A stretch of DNA of 21,057 nucleotides from NCBI GenBank assembly GCA_031272615.1, contig JAISTL010000266.1:1-21057 (forward strand), written 5' to 3'. Under the pieces are notes generated by a model. The model ran no database searches. It saw only the letters and a list, made by a program, of their open reading frames with translations, and was not told the DNA's origin. The position numbers and the translations under genes were made by a program. The stretch comes from Methylobacteriaceae bacterium. Lineage in GTDB: Bacteria; Pseudomonadota; Alphaproteobacteria; Rhizobiales; Beijerinckiaceae. Positions 8,427 through 15,271 of this stretch are shown piece by piece. Position 1 is the first letter of the stretch. Each line of letters opens with the position of its first letter.

Positions 8427-8461
8427 AAAAAACCGCCGGATCGCGGTGTGCGATCCGGCGG
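8427..8461 (-). terminator. Strong rho-independent terminator of the autotransporter gene
   Basis: A perfect 12-pair stem (8433-8444 with 8450-8461, loop GGTGT). On the minus strand it is followed at once by six T residues (the A-run 8427-8432 on the plus strand). It is 67 bp past the autotransporter stop. The T-run orientation shows it serves the minus strand; it may also stop pnp transcripts to some degree. Confidence 0.92.
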
Positions 8462-8528
8462 AGGTTGGGGCGCCGGAACTCCCATGCTGTCCGGCAGCCC
8501 GTTACAGTTCCGGGAACACCCGCTGTCC

Positions 8529-11522
8529 CTAGAACCGCATGACAAATCCGATACGGCCGGTGACGGCCTGAGAACCGTGGTGGTGCAGCGACCGAGTGGC
8601 TTCCACCTCGCCGAAAATGCGATATTTTCCGCTCTTCCACGTGTGACTGACGCCGAGACCCAATCCGCCCCGGTTCCGTTCCCGGGTGCTCTCGATGGAC
8701 ACGCCGGAAACCCTGACCTTCTTCTCGTCGCGGAACTCGTGATAGAGGTTGGCAATGCCGTAGAGCCGCGTTTCGGACATTTCCCCGGCATCGCTGGTCG
8801 ATGTCCATGTATACGCCGCCTCGATCCCCAGCCGGCCGCGTAAAGAGGCCGTGTCGTCGAGCTCATAGGTGTTGCCGAACCGGTCCTTGAAGCTCCGGAA
8901 GTTGATGGTGCCGTAGGTGAGCTGTGCCTGCGGCGTCAACGTGAAGTTCGGCGTGATGTTGAACTCGTGCCCCACCTCGATGGATGCCGCCCAGCCGAAG
9001 GCTTTGGCATGATAGGCGAGGGAACCCAGCGCGTCGGCCTGGAGGTCGCTCTCAAACCACATGGCTTTGCCCTGCAGGTCCACATAGGTGCCGTCGTCGT
9101 TGTACCACGTCAGTGTGGCGCCCAAGCCGTAGCGGCGCATGTCGAGATCGCCGCTGCCGTATACCGATTTGGTCCTGGTGGTGGAACCGCCGTAGAAGAC
9201 ATTCACACCGCCCATCAGGTGAGAGCCGTTCCTCTCCCACAGCATGCCGTCAAAACCCGAGCGGATTTCCCAGTCATTGGCCGAGGAGGAAACCCCGGTG
9301 GTCGAATGACTCGGCCTGAGACTGGTGTGCGAACCGCGGATGTCGGCCCACATGTACATGGGCGTTCCGTCGCTTTTCACCGGCAGCATGATTGGAACGC
9401 CGGAAAGGCCGGGGACTCCGGCGAAATCGGGGGACTGGGTGGAACTGATGCTGCCTGTGGTTGCGGGAAAGCCGCCGAACGGCCGCGAGGAGGAGAGCAC
9501 GTCATAATGGCCGCCCATGCGATGACGGAAGCTTTCCATGTCGACCACCACCCGGGCCATGTTGGATGCATAGGCCTCGGCCACCGGCACAAACGGCTGA
9601 TAGAGGATCGGTTCGCCGCCACCGCCACCGCCACCACCCGGAGGCGTCGGCAGTGTTGCGCAGCCGTAAACCGGGCAATCCTCAGACCTGAGATACCAGT
9701 TGCCGTTGGCGGCGGAAAGGCCATCCTTCTGCAGGGTGTAGGCGTAGGCGCCGGCAACCACCGCCTGGTTGCCGCCCGGCGTCACATAATCCCCGGCGAG
9801 GGAAAACGCCCCGCCTGAGTTTCCGTCCACCTGAACGACCATGATGCCGTCGCCGGTAGTCAGCGCCCCGGGTCCGCCGGCATTGGTCACATGCAGCGTC
9901 GTGGTGCCCGAGGTATTGCCCCGGACGTGGAGCAGATCGGAGGAAGACGTGTCGTCATTCAGCTCGGCGTGAAGGTAAACGTGTCCGTTGACGCCGATGA
10001 AATCGTTCTCGACCGTAAGCGTGGTGAACATCCCGCCCGACGGGGCAATGAACCTCACCGCGGAGTTGTTGAGGGTGAGGTTGGTGAGATTGCCGGACGC
10101 GTCGGTCCATTCCGAGCCGTTGTTCATGGTCAGATTGAAGATGGAGTTGGAAGCGGGTGTGGAGGAGAGACCGTTGAATCTGGAATGGTCGGCCGTCACG
10201 TTCATATGTGTTGACGCGCCGCCCATGTTCGAGAGAATGAAGGCTACGCCCCTGCCGTTGTTCATGGTGGAGTCGGTGAGGAAAACGTCCAGGTCCCCCA
10301 CCAGCAATTCGATACCGGTTCCGGAACTGTTGAAGGTTGAACCGGTGGCCTCGACCTTCATGGTGTAGGCGGCCCCGGTGGGTTCATTGGCGCGAATCGC
10401 ATAAGCGTTGGTCCCGCCGGTGACAGTCATCGTCGTATTGGTCAATGAGACATACGGTTGCAAGGTGTTGGAGCCATTCAAAACAAGGAACATGCCCATT
10501 GCCGTTGTTACCGCCGTGACATTCCATGTGGAGCCGCCGGAGAGCGTGACACGCGCGTCTCCTTCGACAAACATGCCTTGGGCGGACATGGTAGTGCCGG
10601 TCACATCGAATTCAGCCGGGCCGGAAAAGACGGCGGTTCCGCCGGTGGACACGGAAAGACCGCGCGCACCGGTTTCACCGGTGACCCGAAGGTTCGAGGT
10701 GCCCGTGACGGTAAGAGTGCCGCCGGTTTCATAACCGTATGCCTGCCCGGCGGGGGCGCTGACGGTTCCACCGACGTTGTTGAGTGTGACGGCCGAGGTG
10801 GCGCCCTGGACAGTTACGCCGTGCACCCTGTTTCCGGAGAGATTGAGTTGGACGGTTCCGTTGGCGGTGATGGTGGCGTTGTTACCGGTGGCGAGCATGC
10901 CCCATTCGTCGTTGGTCACCGAGCCGGAAACCGGCTGGATGGTGATGGTGGCGTCATCCAGCGTGATGTGGTTGTTCGTGCCTTCGGCACCGACAGCGTA
11001 AAAGTTCGAGAGCCCTTGGGAAGTATACATGGTGACATTGGTCGCACCGGTGAAGATGATATTTGAATTGGCGTAATACGCCGAAATGCCCCGCCCCCAG
11101 TCCGACGTCAGCGTTATACTGACATTATTGCCGGTAATCGTTCCGCCGTAGCGGGCCTTGATTCCGTTCTTTTCCCGGTTGGCGATGCCTTGGGTGCCGA
11201 CGAGAACAGCGCCGCTGCCGAGATCGATGATTCCGCCGCTTTCAGCGATGACAACGCCGTCGGTATCGAAAAGAGCGGTGGAGGTGGCGTGAAGATTGTC
11301 GCCGATGGTCAGAATGCCAGTGCCCTGGGCATGAACGATGGTGCCGGTGCCTGAAATCGTCGTGTCGGCGGGCAGTGTGCAGGGTCCGGAGTTGCAAATC
11401 GCCTGAGCGTCGGCAGGGGTGGCGCTGAATGCACTCAGCGCCACCGAAGCGAGAAGCGCGGCGAAAAGTCGTCTCCCGGTCGAAAAACGGGAATCCCGGC
11501 AGCAAGTGAGAAATGAGTCCAT
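8529..11522 (-). CDS. Autotransporter (type Va secretion) with beta-helix passenger
   Basis: A 997-residue outer-membrane autotransporter. The N-terminus has a signal peptide (basic stretch to about 18, hydrophobic LFAALLASVALSAF, likely cut after ADAQA near 41). Residues about 42-625 are a Thr/Ser/Asn/Gly-rich repeat-like passenger of the type that folds as a right-handed beta-helix. A poly-glycine hinge lies at about 628-637. The C-terminal part (about 715-997) is a beta-barrel with alternating aromatic strands, ending GRIGFVMRF with the terminal Phe recognised by the barrel-assembly machinery. The first ATG at 11522 gives a complete signal peptide, though its ribosome-binding site (GGA, 8 nt) is modest. 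It is monocistronic with its own terminator. It is probably an adhesin; no catalytic triad was recognised in the passenger, so an enzymatic passenger is not supported. Confidence 0.92.
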   Translation of the reverse strand: MDSFLTCCRDSRFSTGRRLFAALLASVALSAFSATPADAQAICNSGPCTLPADTTISGTGTIVHAQGTGILTIGDNLHATSTALFDTDGVVIAESGGIIDLGSGAVLVGTQGIANREKNGIKARYGGTITGNNVSITLTSDWGRGISAYYANSNIIFTGATNVTMYTSQGLSNFYAVGAEGTNNHITLDDATITIQPVSGSVTNDEWGMLATGNNATITANGTVQLNLSGNRVHGVTVQGATSAVTLNNVGGTVSAPAGQAYGYETGGTLTVTGTSNLRVTGETGARGLSVSTGGTAVFSGPAEFDVTGTTMSAQGMFVEGDARVTLSGGSTWNVTAVTTAMGMFLVLNGSNTLQPYVSLTNTTMTVTGGTNAYAIRANEPTGAAYTMKVEATGSTFNSSGTGIELLVGDLDVFLTDSTMNNGRGVAFILSNMGGASTHMNVTADHSRFNGLSSTPASNSIFNLTMNNGSEWTDASGNLTNLTLNNSAVRFIAPSGGMFTTLTVENDFIGVNGHVYLHAELNDDTSSSDLLHVRGNTSGTTTLHVTNAGGPGALTTGDGIMVVQVDGNSGGAFSLAGDYVTPGGNQAVVAGAYAYTLQKDGLSAANGNWYLRSEDCPVYGCATLPTPPGGGGGGGGEPILYQPFVPVAEAYASNMARVVVDMESFRHRMGGHYDVLSSSRPFGGFPATTGSISSTQSPDFAGVPGLSGVPIMLPVKSDGTPMYMWADIRGSHTSLRPSHSTTGVSSSANDWEIRSGFDGMLWERNGSHLMGGVNVFYGGSTTRTKSVYGSGDLDMRRYGLGATLTWYNDDGTYVDLQGKAMWFESDLQADALGSLAYHAKAFGWAASIEVGHEFNITPNFTLTPQAQLTYGTINFRSFKDRFGNTYELDDTASLRGRLGIEAAYTWTSTSDAGEMSETRLYGIANLYHEFRDEKKVRVSGVSIESTRERNRGGLGLGVSHTWKSGKYRIFGEVEATRSLHHHGSQAVTGRIGFVMRF

Positions 11523-11826
11523 GGGTCAGTCCAAAATCGAAGGGGTCCGTCATGATTGCTCCGGCTGACGGCACCCTCGGCATGCGGGTTGTTGGTGACT
11601 AACATTAACTAATCGTAATAAGATGGTCAAGTGAATTCGTAAAACAACCGGCGGAAAAACATTGAATATGACCTGAATCGTTAACGAATACCTTCAATAT
11701 TTCGCCACAGTTTCCGGGAGACATAACATTACGTATTGGAAATATTATGATTTTGAAATACCTGGTTCTGATTCGAACTTTTTCCTCAAACCCGACAACA
11801 AAGATTATTTCTCTTCGCGCCGTGTC
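11523..11826. other. 304-bp AT-rich gap between the phage tail fragment and the autotransporter
   Basis: No gene is supported. It holds the likely autotransporter promoter (minus strand, near 11602-11630). The tape-measure gene expected after E/E' in a P2-like phage is absent; the sequence turns AT-rich directly after the E' stop, marking the left edge of the phage-derived segment. Confidence 0.6.
11602..11630 (-). promoter_or_regulatory. Candidate autotransporter promoter
   Basis: On the minus strand TTGACC (11630-11625, five of six matches) is followed after 17 bp by TAATGT (11607-11602, three of six). It lies about 80 bp ahead of the start codon in AT-rich DNA. The spacing is ideal but the -10 is weak. 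Confidence 0.4.
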
Positions 11827-11985
11827 TCACATCCGCATTGTCCGTTGTTTCAGTATCTGAACCGCGAGGTCGTGCCATTCGCGGATATCGCTCAGTTTTT
11901 CCGCCCTCAGCTCGGTCAGGCTGAAGTGGAAGGCGTAGGCGATGTCGGCGGCGAGTCCGCGCCAGTTTCCCCAAGTTCCGAGAAT
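11827..11985 (-). CDS. Tail chaperone extension E' (P2 GpE-like), reached by -1 frameshift
   Basis: This 52-codon frame has no ATG or GTG of its own and overlaps the end of gene E in the -1 frame. From the slip point it reads ILGTWGNWRGLAADIAYAFH and continues through FSLTELRAEKL and SDIREWHDLAVQIL to a TGA at 11829-11827. The pattern DIAxxFHxSxxEL followed by LxxxxxWHxxA is that of the P2 GpE family. In P2-like phages this frame is made only as an E+E' fusion through a programmed -1 frameshift, and the fusion chaperones the tape-measure protein. With the slip at 11985, the fusion would be 132 residues (80 from E, 52 from E'). Confidence 0.65.
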   Translation of the reverse strand: MLGTWGNWRGLAADIAYAFHFSLTELRAEKLSDIREWHDLAVQILKQRTMRM

Positions 11986-12224
11986 AAAGGGTCGAGCACC
12001 GCCCGAATTTTCTTGATGTCGGAGGCCGGGATACGTCGGATGACATCCATCGACAACCCGGTATGATTGGCGAGCAGCGCCATCATGGCCGCGATTTCGT
12101 TGTTTTCCTTCTGCATCACCTTGGATGACGCCTCGATATCGCCCAGCGTCGGCTCATCGATGTCAAGCTCCGTGATGAGCCTGTCGCCATCCTTAATAGG
12201 TTTTTTCAGTATGATTTTTGCCAT
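11916..12224 (-). CDS. Phage tail assembly chaperone E (P2 gpE / Mu gp41 type)
   Basis: A 102-residue protein beginning MAKIILKKPIKDGDRLITEL, followed by DEPTLGDIEAS. That is a short beta-rich start then a helical segment (ANHTGLSMDVIRRIPASDI), as in the phage tail assembly chaperone family E/41/14. The low-complexity tail ADSPPTSPTPSTSA looks like out-of-frame reading past the frameshift site, which agrees with the -1 frame being the conserved one there. The ATG at 12224 has GGAG six nucleotides upstream; the longer open frame adds an unsupported N-terminus. It lies 53 bp after a truncated gpU-like gene. No other tail genes are present, so this is an orphan prophage fragment. Confidence 0.7.
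   Translation of the reverse strand: MAKIILKKPIKDGDRLITELDIDEPTLGDIEASSKVMQKENNEIAAMMALLANHTGLSMDVIRRIPASDIKKIRAVLDPLFSELGETGADSPPTSPTPSTSA
11985..11991 (-). other. Putative -1 frameshift slippery heptamer CCCTTTA
   Basis: On the minus strand the bases are C CCT TTA in the reading frame of gene E (codons CCT 11990-11988 and TTA 11987-11985), exactly the X XXY YYZ pattern. Both tRNAs can re-pair on CCC TTT. The shift leads directly into the open E' frame. A weak stem (GGCG/CGCC) lies about 22 nt further on. Confidence 0.6.
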
Positions 12225-12277
12225 CGGTTTCTCCGGTAAAAAACCCGGCGCCCGGCCGGTGCGGTTGCGGTCACATG

Positions 12278-12685
12278 TCACCCGAACAGCGACAGGATCA
12301 TCCTCAGCGCCTCGGTGACGGCGTCAACTCCGGGGGTCGGAACTTCGGTGAGTGTCACGGTGTGTTCGACAACGTAGCCGACGCCGGTGGGCGACAGGTA
12401 TTTGTGCGCCTTGGACACCGAGGCCACCGCGTACCAGCCCAGAACGGCTCCGTCGCCGCGGGCCAGGCGGAAGCGTTCGCCGTCACGGGCCATGTCGCTC
12501 AGGGTCTGCAGCGAATCCAGCCCGCCGCGGTGAAACGGCAGCACCTGCCCGGTGATCCCGCAGACCTTTCCCGGATATGTCTGAACTATTCTATAAAACG
12601 GAATTTCGGTATGGGTTATGGTTCGTTGCGAAATGACGGAGATTTCACGAAACTCCGTTGGATAATCGGAATTTGCGCCCCGGAG
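12278..12685 (-). pseudogene. 5'-truncated phage tail protein, P2 gpU-like
   Basis: The frame stays open from an in-frame TAA at 12688-12686 to the TGA at 12278. It has no ATG; the only GTG is at 12544, deep inside the homologous part. The recognisable portion runs from about 12580: YPGKVCGITGQVLPF, then GGLDSLQTLSDMARDGE, GAVLGWYAVASVSKAHKY and GYVVEHTVTLTEVP. That layout (G/P-rich strand, GGLDxL helix, GxxLGxWxIxSV, then a final beta-strand) fits the C-terminal two thirds of gpU-type tail terminators. The first 30-35 codons are AT-rich, contain a hairpin and do not look like coding sequence. I infer that the gene lost its 5' end at a junction near 12590. The family call is from pattern, not search. 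Confidence 0.5.
12636..12658. repeat. Hairpin in the AT-rich junction (possible dispersed repeat)
   Basis: ACGGAG (12636-12641) pairs with CTCCGT (12653-12658), and TTT (12643-12645) with AAA (12650-12652) inside, leaving one bulged A and a 4-nt loop. It sits upstream of the recognisable gpU-like part and argues that this stretch is intergenic DNA. Confidence 0.3.
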
Positions 12686-12782
12686 TTACCAGCCAAAATA
12701 TATAAAATCTCGCGTGAATCCCGACATAACTTATTGATATTTAAAGTATTAAAAAAATTTGTACGTTTTATCAAAATTTCGT

Positions 12783-12810
12783 TTGACAAATCCGTATAAT
12801 TCGATAAATT
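12783..12810 (+). promoter_or_regulatory. Candidate promoter for the metQ operon
   Basis: A perfect -35 TTGACA at 12783-12788 is followed after 16 bp by TAAATT at 12805-12810 (four of six). Transcription from here would give a leader of about 380 nt before metQ, including all three hairpins described below. Confidence 0.5.
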
Positions 12811-12910
12811 AGCATTCGTTCGATATTTAGAACACAACGGAGCGTGCCATGATAATGCTTTTGTCCATGCGATGTTGTGCCGGCTGAACCTTCAAGCAAA
12901 CGCGATGGTC

Positions 12911-12942
12911 CCGGCGCTGACACCCGTCAAGTCCGGGCATGA
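12911..12942. repeat. Possible remnant of an alphaproteobacterial intergenic repeat
   Basis: The minus strand reads ATCATGCCCGGACTTGACGG and continues GTGTCAGCGCCGG. This resembles half of the CATGCCCGGACTTGA-type palindromic repeat that is common between genes in many alphaproteobacteria. Only one copy is in the window, so this is a weak call. Confidence 0.25.
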
Positions 12943-12985
12943 TTTTCTCACATAACCGGTATTGTCCACCCCTCTTGAATGTGCG

Positions 12986-13173
12986 GGAAACGGGAGCGCT
13001 CATCCCGGTTTCCGACACAGCCGAGCTTTGCTGTTTCCTGCGGGAAACAACACAGCCCTTTCCCTCTGAACTCGTGCTGCAACGGCGAATTTCACGGGCA
13101 CTGCCGCGGCGGCGCGGGTTCAGGGGGAAACAGGACACCGGCGCGCTCGCTTATCCGGACACTTCCCCCTGAA
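12986..13173 (+). promoter_or_regulatory. Three-hairpin leader of the metQ operon, unclassified
   Basis: H1: GGAAAC+GGGA (12986-12995) pairs with TCCC+GTTTCC (13003-13013), one bulged G. H2: TGTTTCC (13032-13038) pairs with GGAAACA (13043-13049), 4-nt loop. H3: an 11-pair perfect stem TTCAGGGGGAA (13119-13129) with TTCCCCCTGAA (13163-13173), 33-nt loop, ending 25 nt before the metQ ATG. TGCGGGAAAC occurs twice, at 12982-12991 and 13039-13048. I could not match it to SAM-I, SAM-II or cobalamin riboswitch signatures by eye. A methionine- or SAM-linked control element is plausible but unproven. Confidence 0.4.
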
Positions 13174-13198
13174 ATTCCCCTCATTTTGGAGATACTCC

Positions 13199-14017
13199 AT
13201 GACAAACCGTTTTACATCCCTGCTCATCGGGGTCGCTTTGGCTGCCTCCCTGATATCCAACGGCGCCGTCCAGGCCCAGATCCCCGATCCCGTCCGCGTC
13301 GGCGTGCGCGGCGGCGTCGACGAGCTGATTTGGGAGGTGATTGCCCAGGAAGCGAAGAAGGCCGACATCAATGTTGATGTGGTCGTCATCTCGGCCAGCG
13401 TCAGCCCCAATGAAGCCTTGAACAACGGCGATCTCGAGGCCAATTCCTTTCAGCACATTCCCTTTCTGAAGGATCAGATCAAGCAGCGCGGTTACAAGCT
13501 TGCCGTTGTCGGCAACACTTATATTTCCCCCATCGCCTTCTACACCAAAAAGAACTTCAAATCCCTCGGCGACCTGCCGGAGGGCGCCAAAGTCGGCATT
13601 CCCAATGATCCCTCGAATCAGACCCGCGCTCTGGTGGTGCTGCGGGACGCCGGGCTCATCACGCTCACCGACGAGTTTGACCCGTTCGAGGGTACGGCGT
13701 CTTTGAACGACGTGACCTCCAACCCGAAAAAACTGGAGCTCACCGAGGTGGCCAGCGCCGTGCTCGCCCGTTCCCTCGAGGATCTCGACGTGGCGGCCAT
13801 TGTCAACAGTTACGCCTATGAGGCCGGTCTCATCGCCACCCGGGACGGCATCGCCGTCGAAAAGAAGGACAACAACCCCTATGTCAACATTCTGGTTGTC
13901 CGCGAAGCCGACAAGGACGCTGCGTGGGCCAGGGACCTGTTGAAGGTTTATCAGTCCGAGCCGGTGTGGAAATTCATCGGCGAGAAATTCCAGGGTTCGG
14001 TGATTCCCGGATTCTGA
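13199..14017 (+). CDS. metQ: MetQ/NlpA-family ABC transporter substrate-binding protein
   Basis: A 272-residue periplasmic binding protein. The signal peptide (1-26, LLIGVALAASLI core, cut near VQA-Q) has no lipobox cysteine, so it is predicted soluble rather than a lipoprotein as in E. coli MetQ. The mature part shows the NlpA family pattern: RVGVRGGVDELIWEVI (33-48), NGDLEANSFQHIPFL (76-90), GAKVGIPNDPSNQTRAL (128-144) and an AIVNSYAYEAGL region. GGAG lies 7 nt before the ATG. It is the first gene of metQ-metN-metI, followed by a methyltransferase and a cupin. Methionine, its oxide or another sulfur amino acid is the likely ligand by family, but the accessory genes suggest a modified thioether or sulfonium compound is possible. 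Confidence 0.9.
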   Translation: MTNRFTSLLIGVALAASLISNGAVQAQIPDPVRVGVRGGVDELIWEVIAQEAKKADINVDVVVISASVSPNEALNNGDLEANSFQHIPFLKDQIKQRGYKLAVVGNTYISPIAFYTKKNFKSLGDLPEGAKVGIPNDPSNQTRALVVLRDAGLITLTDEFDPFEGTASLNDVTSNPKKLELTEVASAVLARSLEDLDVAAIVNSYAYEAGLIATRDGIAVEKKDNNPYVNILVVREADKDAAWARDLLKVYQSEPVWKFIGEKFQGSVIPGF

Positions 14018-14037
14018 CGGTTCGTGCATGAGTTGGC

Positions 14038-14075
14038 CCGGGAGCGATGTGCGTGTCGCCGGCACCCGCTCCCGG
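14038..14075 (+). promoter_or_regulatory. Stable intercistronic hairpin between metQ and metN
   Basis: CCGGGAGCG (14038-14046) pairs perfectly with CGCTCCCGG (14067-14075); inside, GTGC and GCAC can also pair. There is no T-run. In many importer operons such a hairpin protects the binding-protein mRNA 3' end so that it is made in excess over the membrane parts; that role is inferred. Confidence 0.45.
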
Positions 14076-14119
14076 CGCCGCTTCCCCAATTTCCGCGGTG
14101 TGAAACGTGAGGCATGACG

Positions 14120-15271
14120 ATGGGTCTGCAATCCGTGTTCAGAAAGAGCAATGTCGTGCTGCTGTCCGAGGTCGGCGCCCGGTTCCGCAAACCTCTTCAC
14201 CGTGCCGCGGTCGATACGGACCCGTCGCCGGTGCATATCCGTTTTGAACACCTGCATAAACGCTACTCCGGAATCGGCGATACCGTCGCCCTGAAGGATA
14301 TCTCCTTCGATGTCCACCGCAGCGATATCTTCGGCATCATCGGCCGCAGCGGCGCCGGAAAATCGACCCTGCTGCGGTCCGTCAACATGCTGGAAAAACC
14401 GACCTCCGGCAGGGTTTCCATTGACGGCATCGATATCGGCACGTTGAGTGAAGAGGTGCTGGTTGCCCGCCGCCGCCGCATCGGCATGATTTTCCAGCAT
14501 TTCAACCTTCTGTCCGCCAAAACCGTCCGCGACAATATCGGCCTGCCGCTGAAAGTTGCCGGCGCCGACAGCAACGCTGTCCGCCGGCGGGTGGATGAAC
14601 TGCTGGAGATGGTCCATCTCACCGAAAAGGCTGACGTCTATCCGGCGAATCTCTCGGGCGGGCAGAAACAGCGGGTCGGCATCGCCCGCGCTTTGGTGCA
14701 CAACCCGGAAATCCTGTTGTGCGACGAGGCGACCTCGGCTCTCGATCCGGAAACCACGCTGTCGATTCTCGAACTGTTGCGGGAAATCAACGAGAAACTC
14801 AAAATCACCATTGTGCTCATCACCCACGACATGTCGGTGATCCGCGCCGTCTGCCACAAGGTGGTTGTGCTGGACCAGGGAGAAATCGTCGAACAGGGAG
14901 ATGTCTGGACGGTGTTCGGCAACCCCGTCGCCGAAGCGACGCGCGCGCTTCTCAGCCCCTTGAAGCGCGATTTGCCCGATGATCTGAAATGCAAACTGAC
15001 GGATGACATCACTCCGGATTACCCGGCGCGAGCACTCCTCAGTCTGACGTTTTCCGGGGAAGACCAAAGCGACGGTCTGTCGCTGGCAAATCTTCTTTCC
15101 GTCGCCCCTGACATGCGGCTTCTCCACGGCGGCCTTGACCGCATCCAAGGGCACTCCCAGGGAACGCTGCTGGTTTCGGCGCCGGCGGAAACACTGGATA
15201 CCCCGGCCCTGCAATCCCTATGCTCCGCCAATCGTGTGAAGGTACTCGGTTATGTCCCTGACGATGTTTGA
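14120..15271 (+). CDS. metN: MetN-family ABC transporter ATPase
   Basis: The ATP-hydrolysing subunit of a methionine-type importer. From the start at 14120 it is 383 residues: Walker A GRSGAGKS (75-82), Q-loop IFQHFNLL, signature LSGGQKQR, Walker B ILLCDEATSALD and the switch histidine ITHD. The C-terminal part (about 300-380) is the NIL/ACT-like domain that in E. coli MetN binds methionine and inhibits transport. I prefer the second ATG (14120) because GAGG lies 7 nt ahead, whereas it is only 1 nt from the first ATG (14114). About 38 residues precede the usual start of the ATPase fold, an extension of unknown role. It overlaps metI by 20 nt, so the two are probably translationally coupled. 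Confidence 0.93.
   Translation: MGLQSVFRKSNVVLLSEVGARFRKPLHRAAVDTDPSPVHIRFEHLHKRYSGIGDTVALKDISFDVHRSDIFGIIGRSGAGKSTLLRSVNMLEKPTSGRVSIDGIDIGTLSEEVLVARRRRIGMIFQHFNLLSAKTVRDNIGLPLKVAGADSNAVRRRVDELLEMVHLTEKADVYPANLSGGQKQRVGIARALVHNPEILLCDEATSALDPETTLSILELLREINEKLKITIVLITHDMSVIRAVCHKVVVLDQGEIVEQGDVWTVFGNPVAEATRALLSPLKRDLPDDLKCKLTDDITPDYPARALLSLTFSGEDQSDGLSLANLLSVAPDMRLLHGGLDRIQGHSQGTLLVSAPAETLDTPALQSLCSANRVKVLGYVPDDV

Larger units (their letters stand above)
12689..13198. other. 510-bp intergenic region upstream of metQ
   Basis: No gene is supported. The left part (to about 12840) is strongly AT-rich and holds a candidate promoter at 12783-12810. The middle (about 12850-12960) has a possible dispersed-repeat remnant. 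The right part (12980-13175) is a structured leader with three hairpins. A 73-codon TTG-started minus-strand frame crosses the left part but has no ribosome-binding site or recognisable family. Confidence 0.5.

Noticed and set aside
6716..8866. Long minus-strand frame (716 codons) opposite pnp
   Set aside because: It covers PNPase catalytic, KH and S1 domains on the other strand and crosses the terminator at 8427-8461; the product has no family pattern.
11786..12046. Third reading frame across the tail chaperone gene (86 codons)
   Set aside because: Two other phases there are explained by E and E'; this one is Arg-rich with no family pattern.
12616..12837. AT-rich minus-strand frame of 73 codons with a TTG start
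   Set aside because: No Shine-Dalgarno, no recognisable family, contains a hairpin, and lies in what appears to be an intergenic junction.
12827..13138. Minus-strand frame of 103 codons upstream of metQ
   Set aside because: It runs through the leader hairpins and a probable repeat remnant; the Arg/Cys/Ser-rich product is typical of translated non-coding DNA.
12980..13198. Known SAM (I or II) or cobalamin riboswitch upstream of metQ
   Set aside because: The characteristic conserved cores were looked for by eye and not found; only unclassified hairpins can be supported.
13181..15214. Long open frame on the minus strand opposite metQ and metN (677 codons)
   Set aside because: It is antisense to two genes with full family motifs, its translation has no recognisable domains, and high GC content with biased codons creates such long antisense frames.
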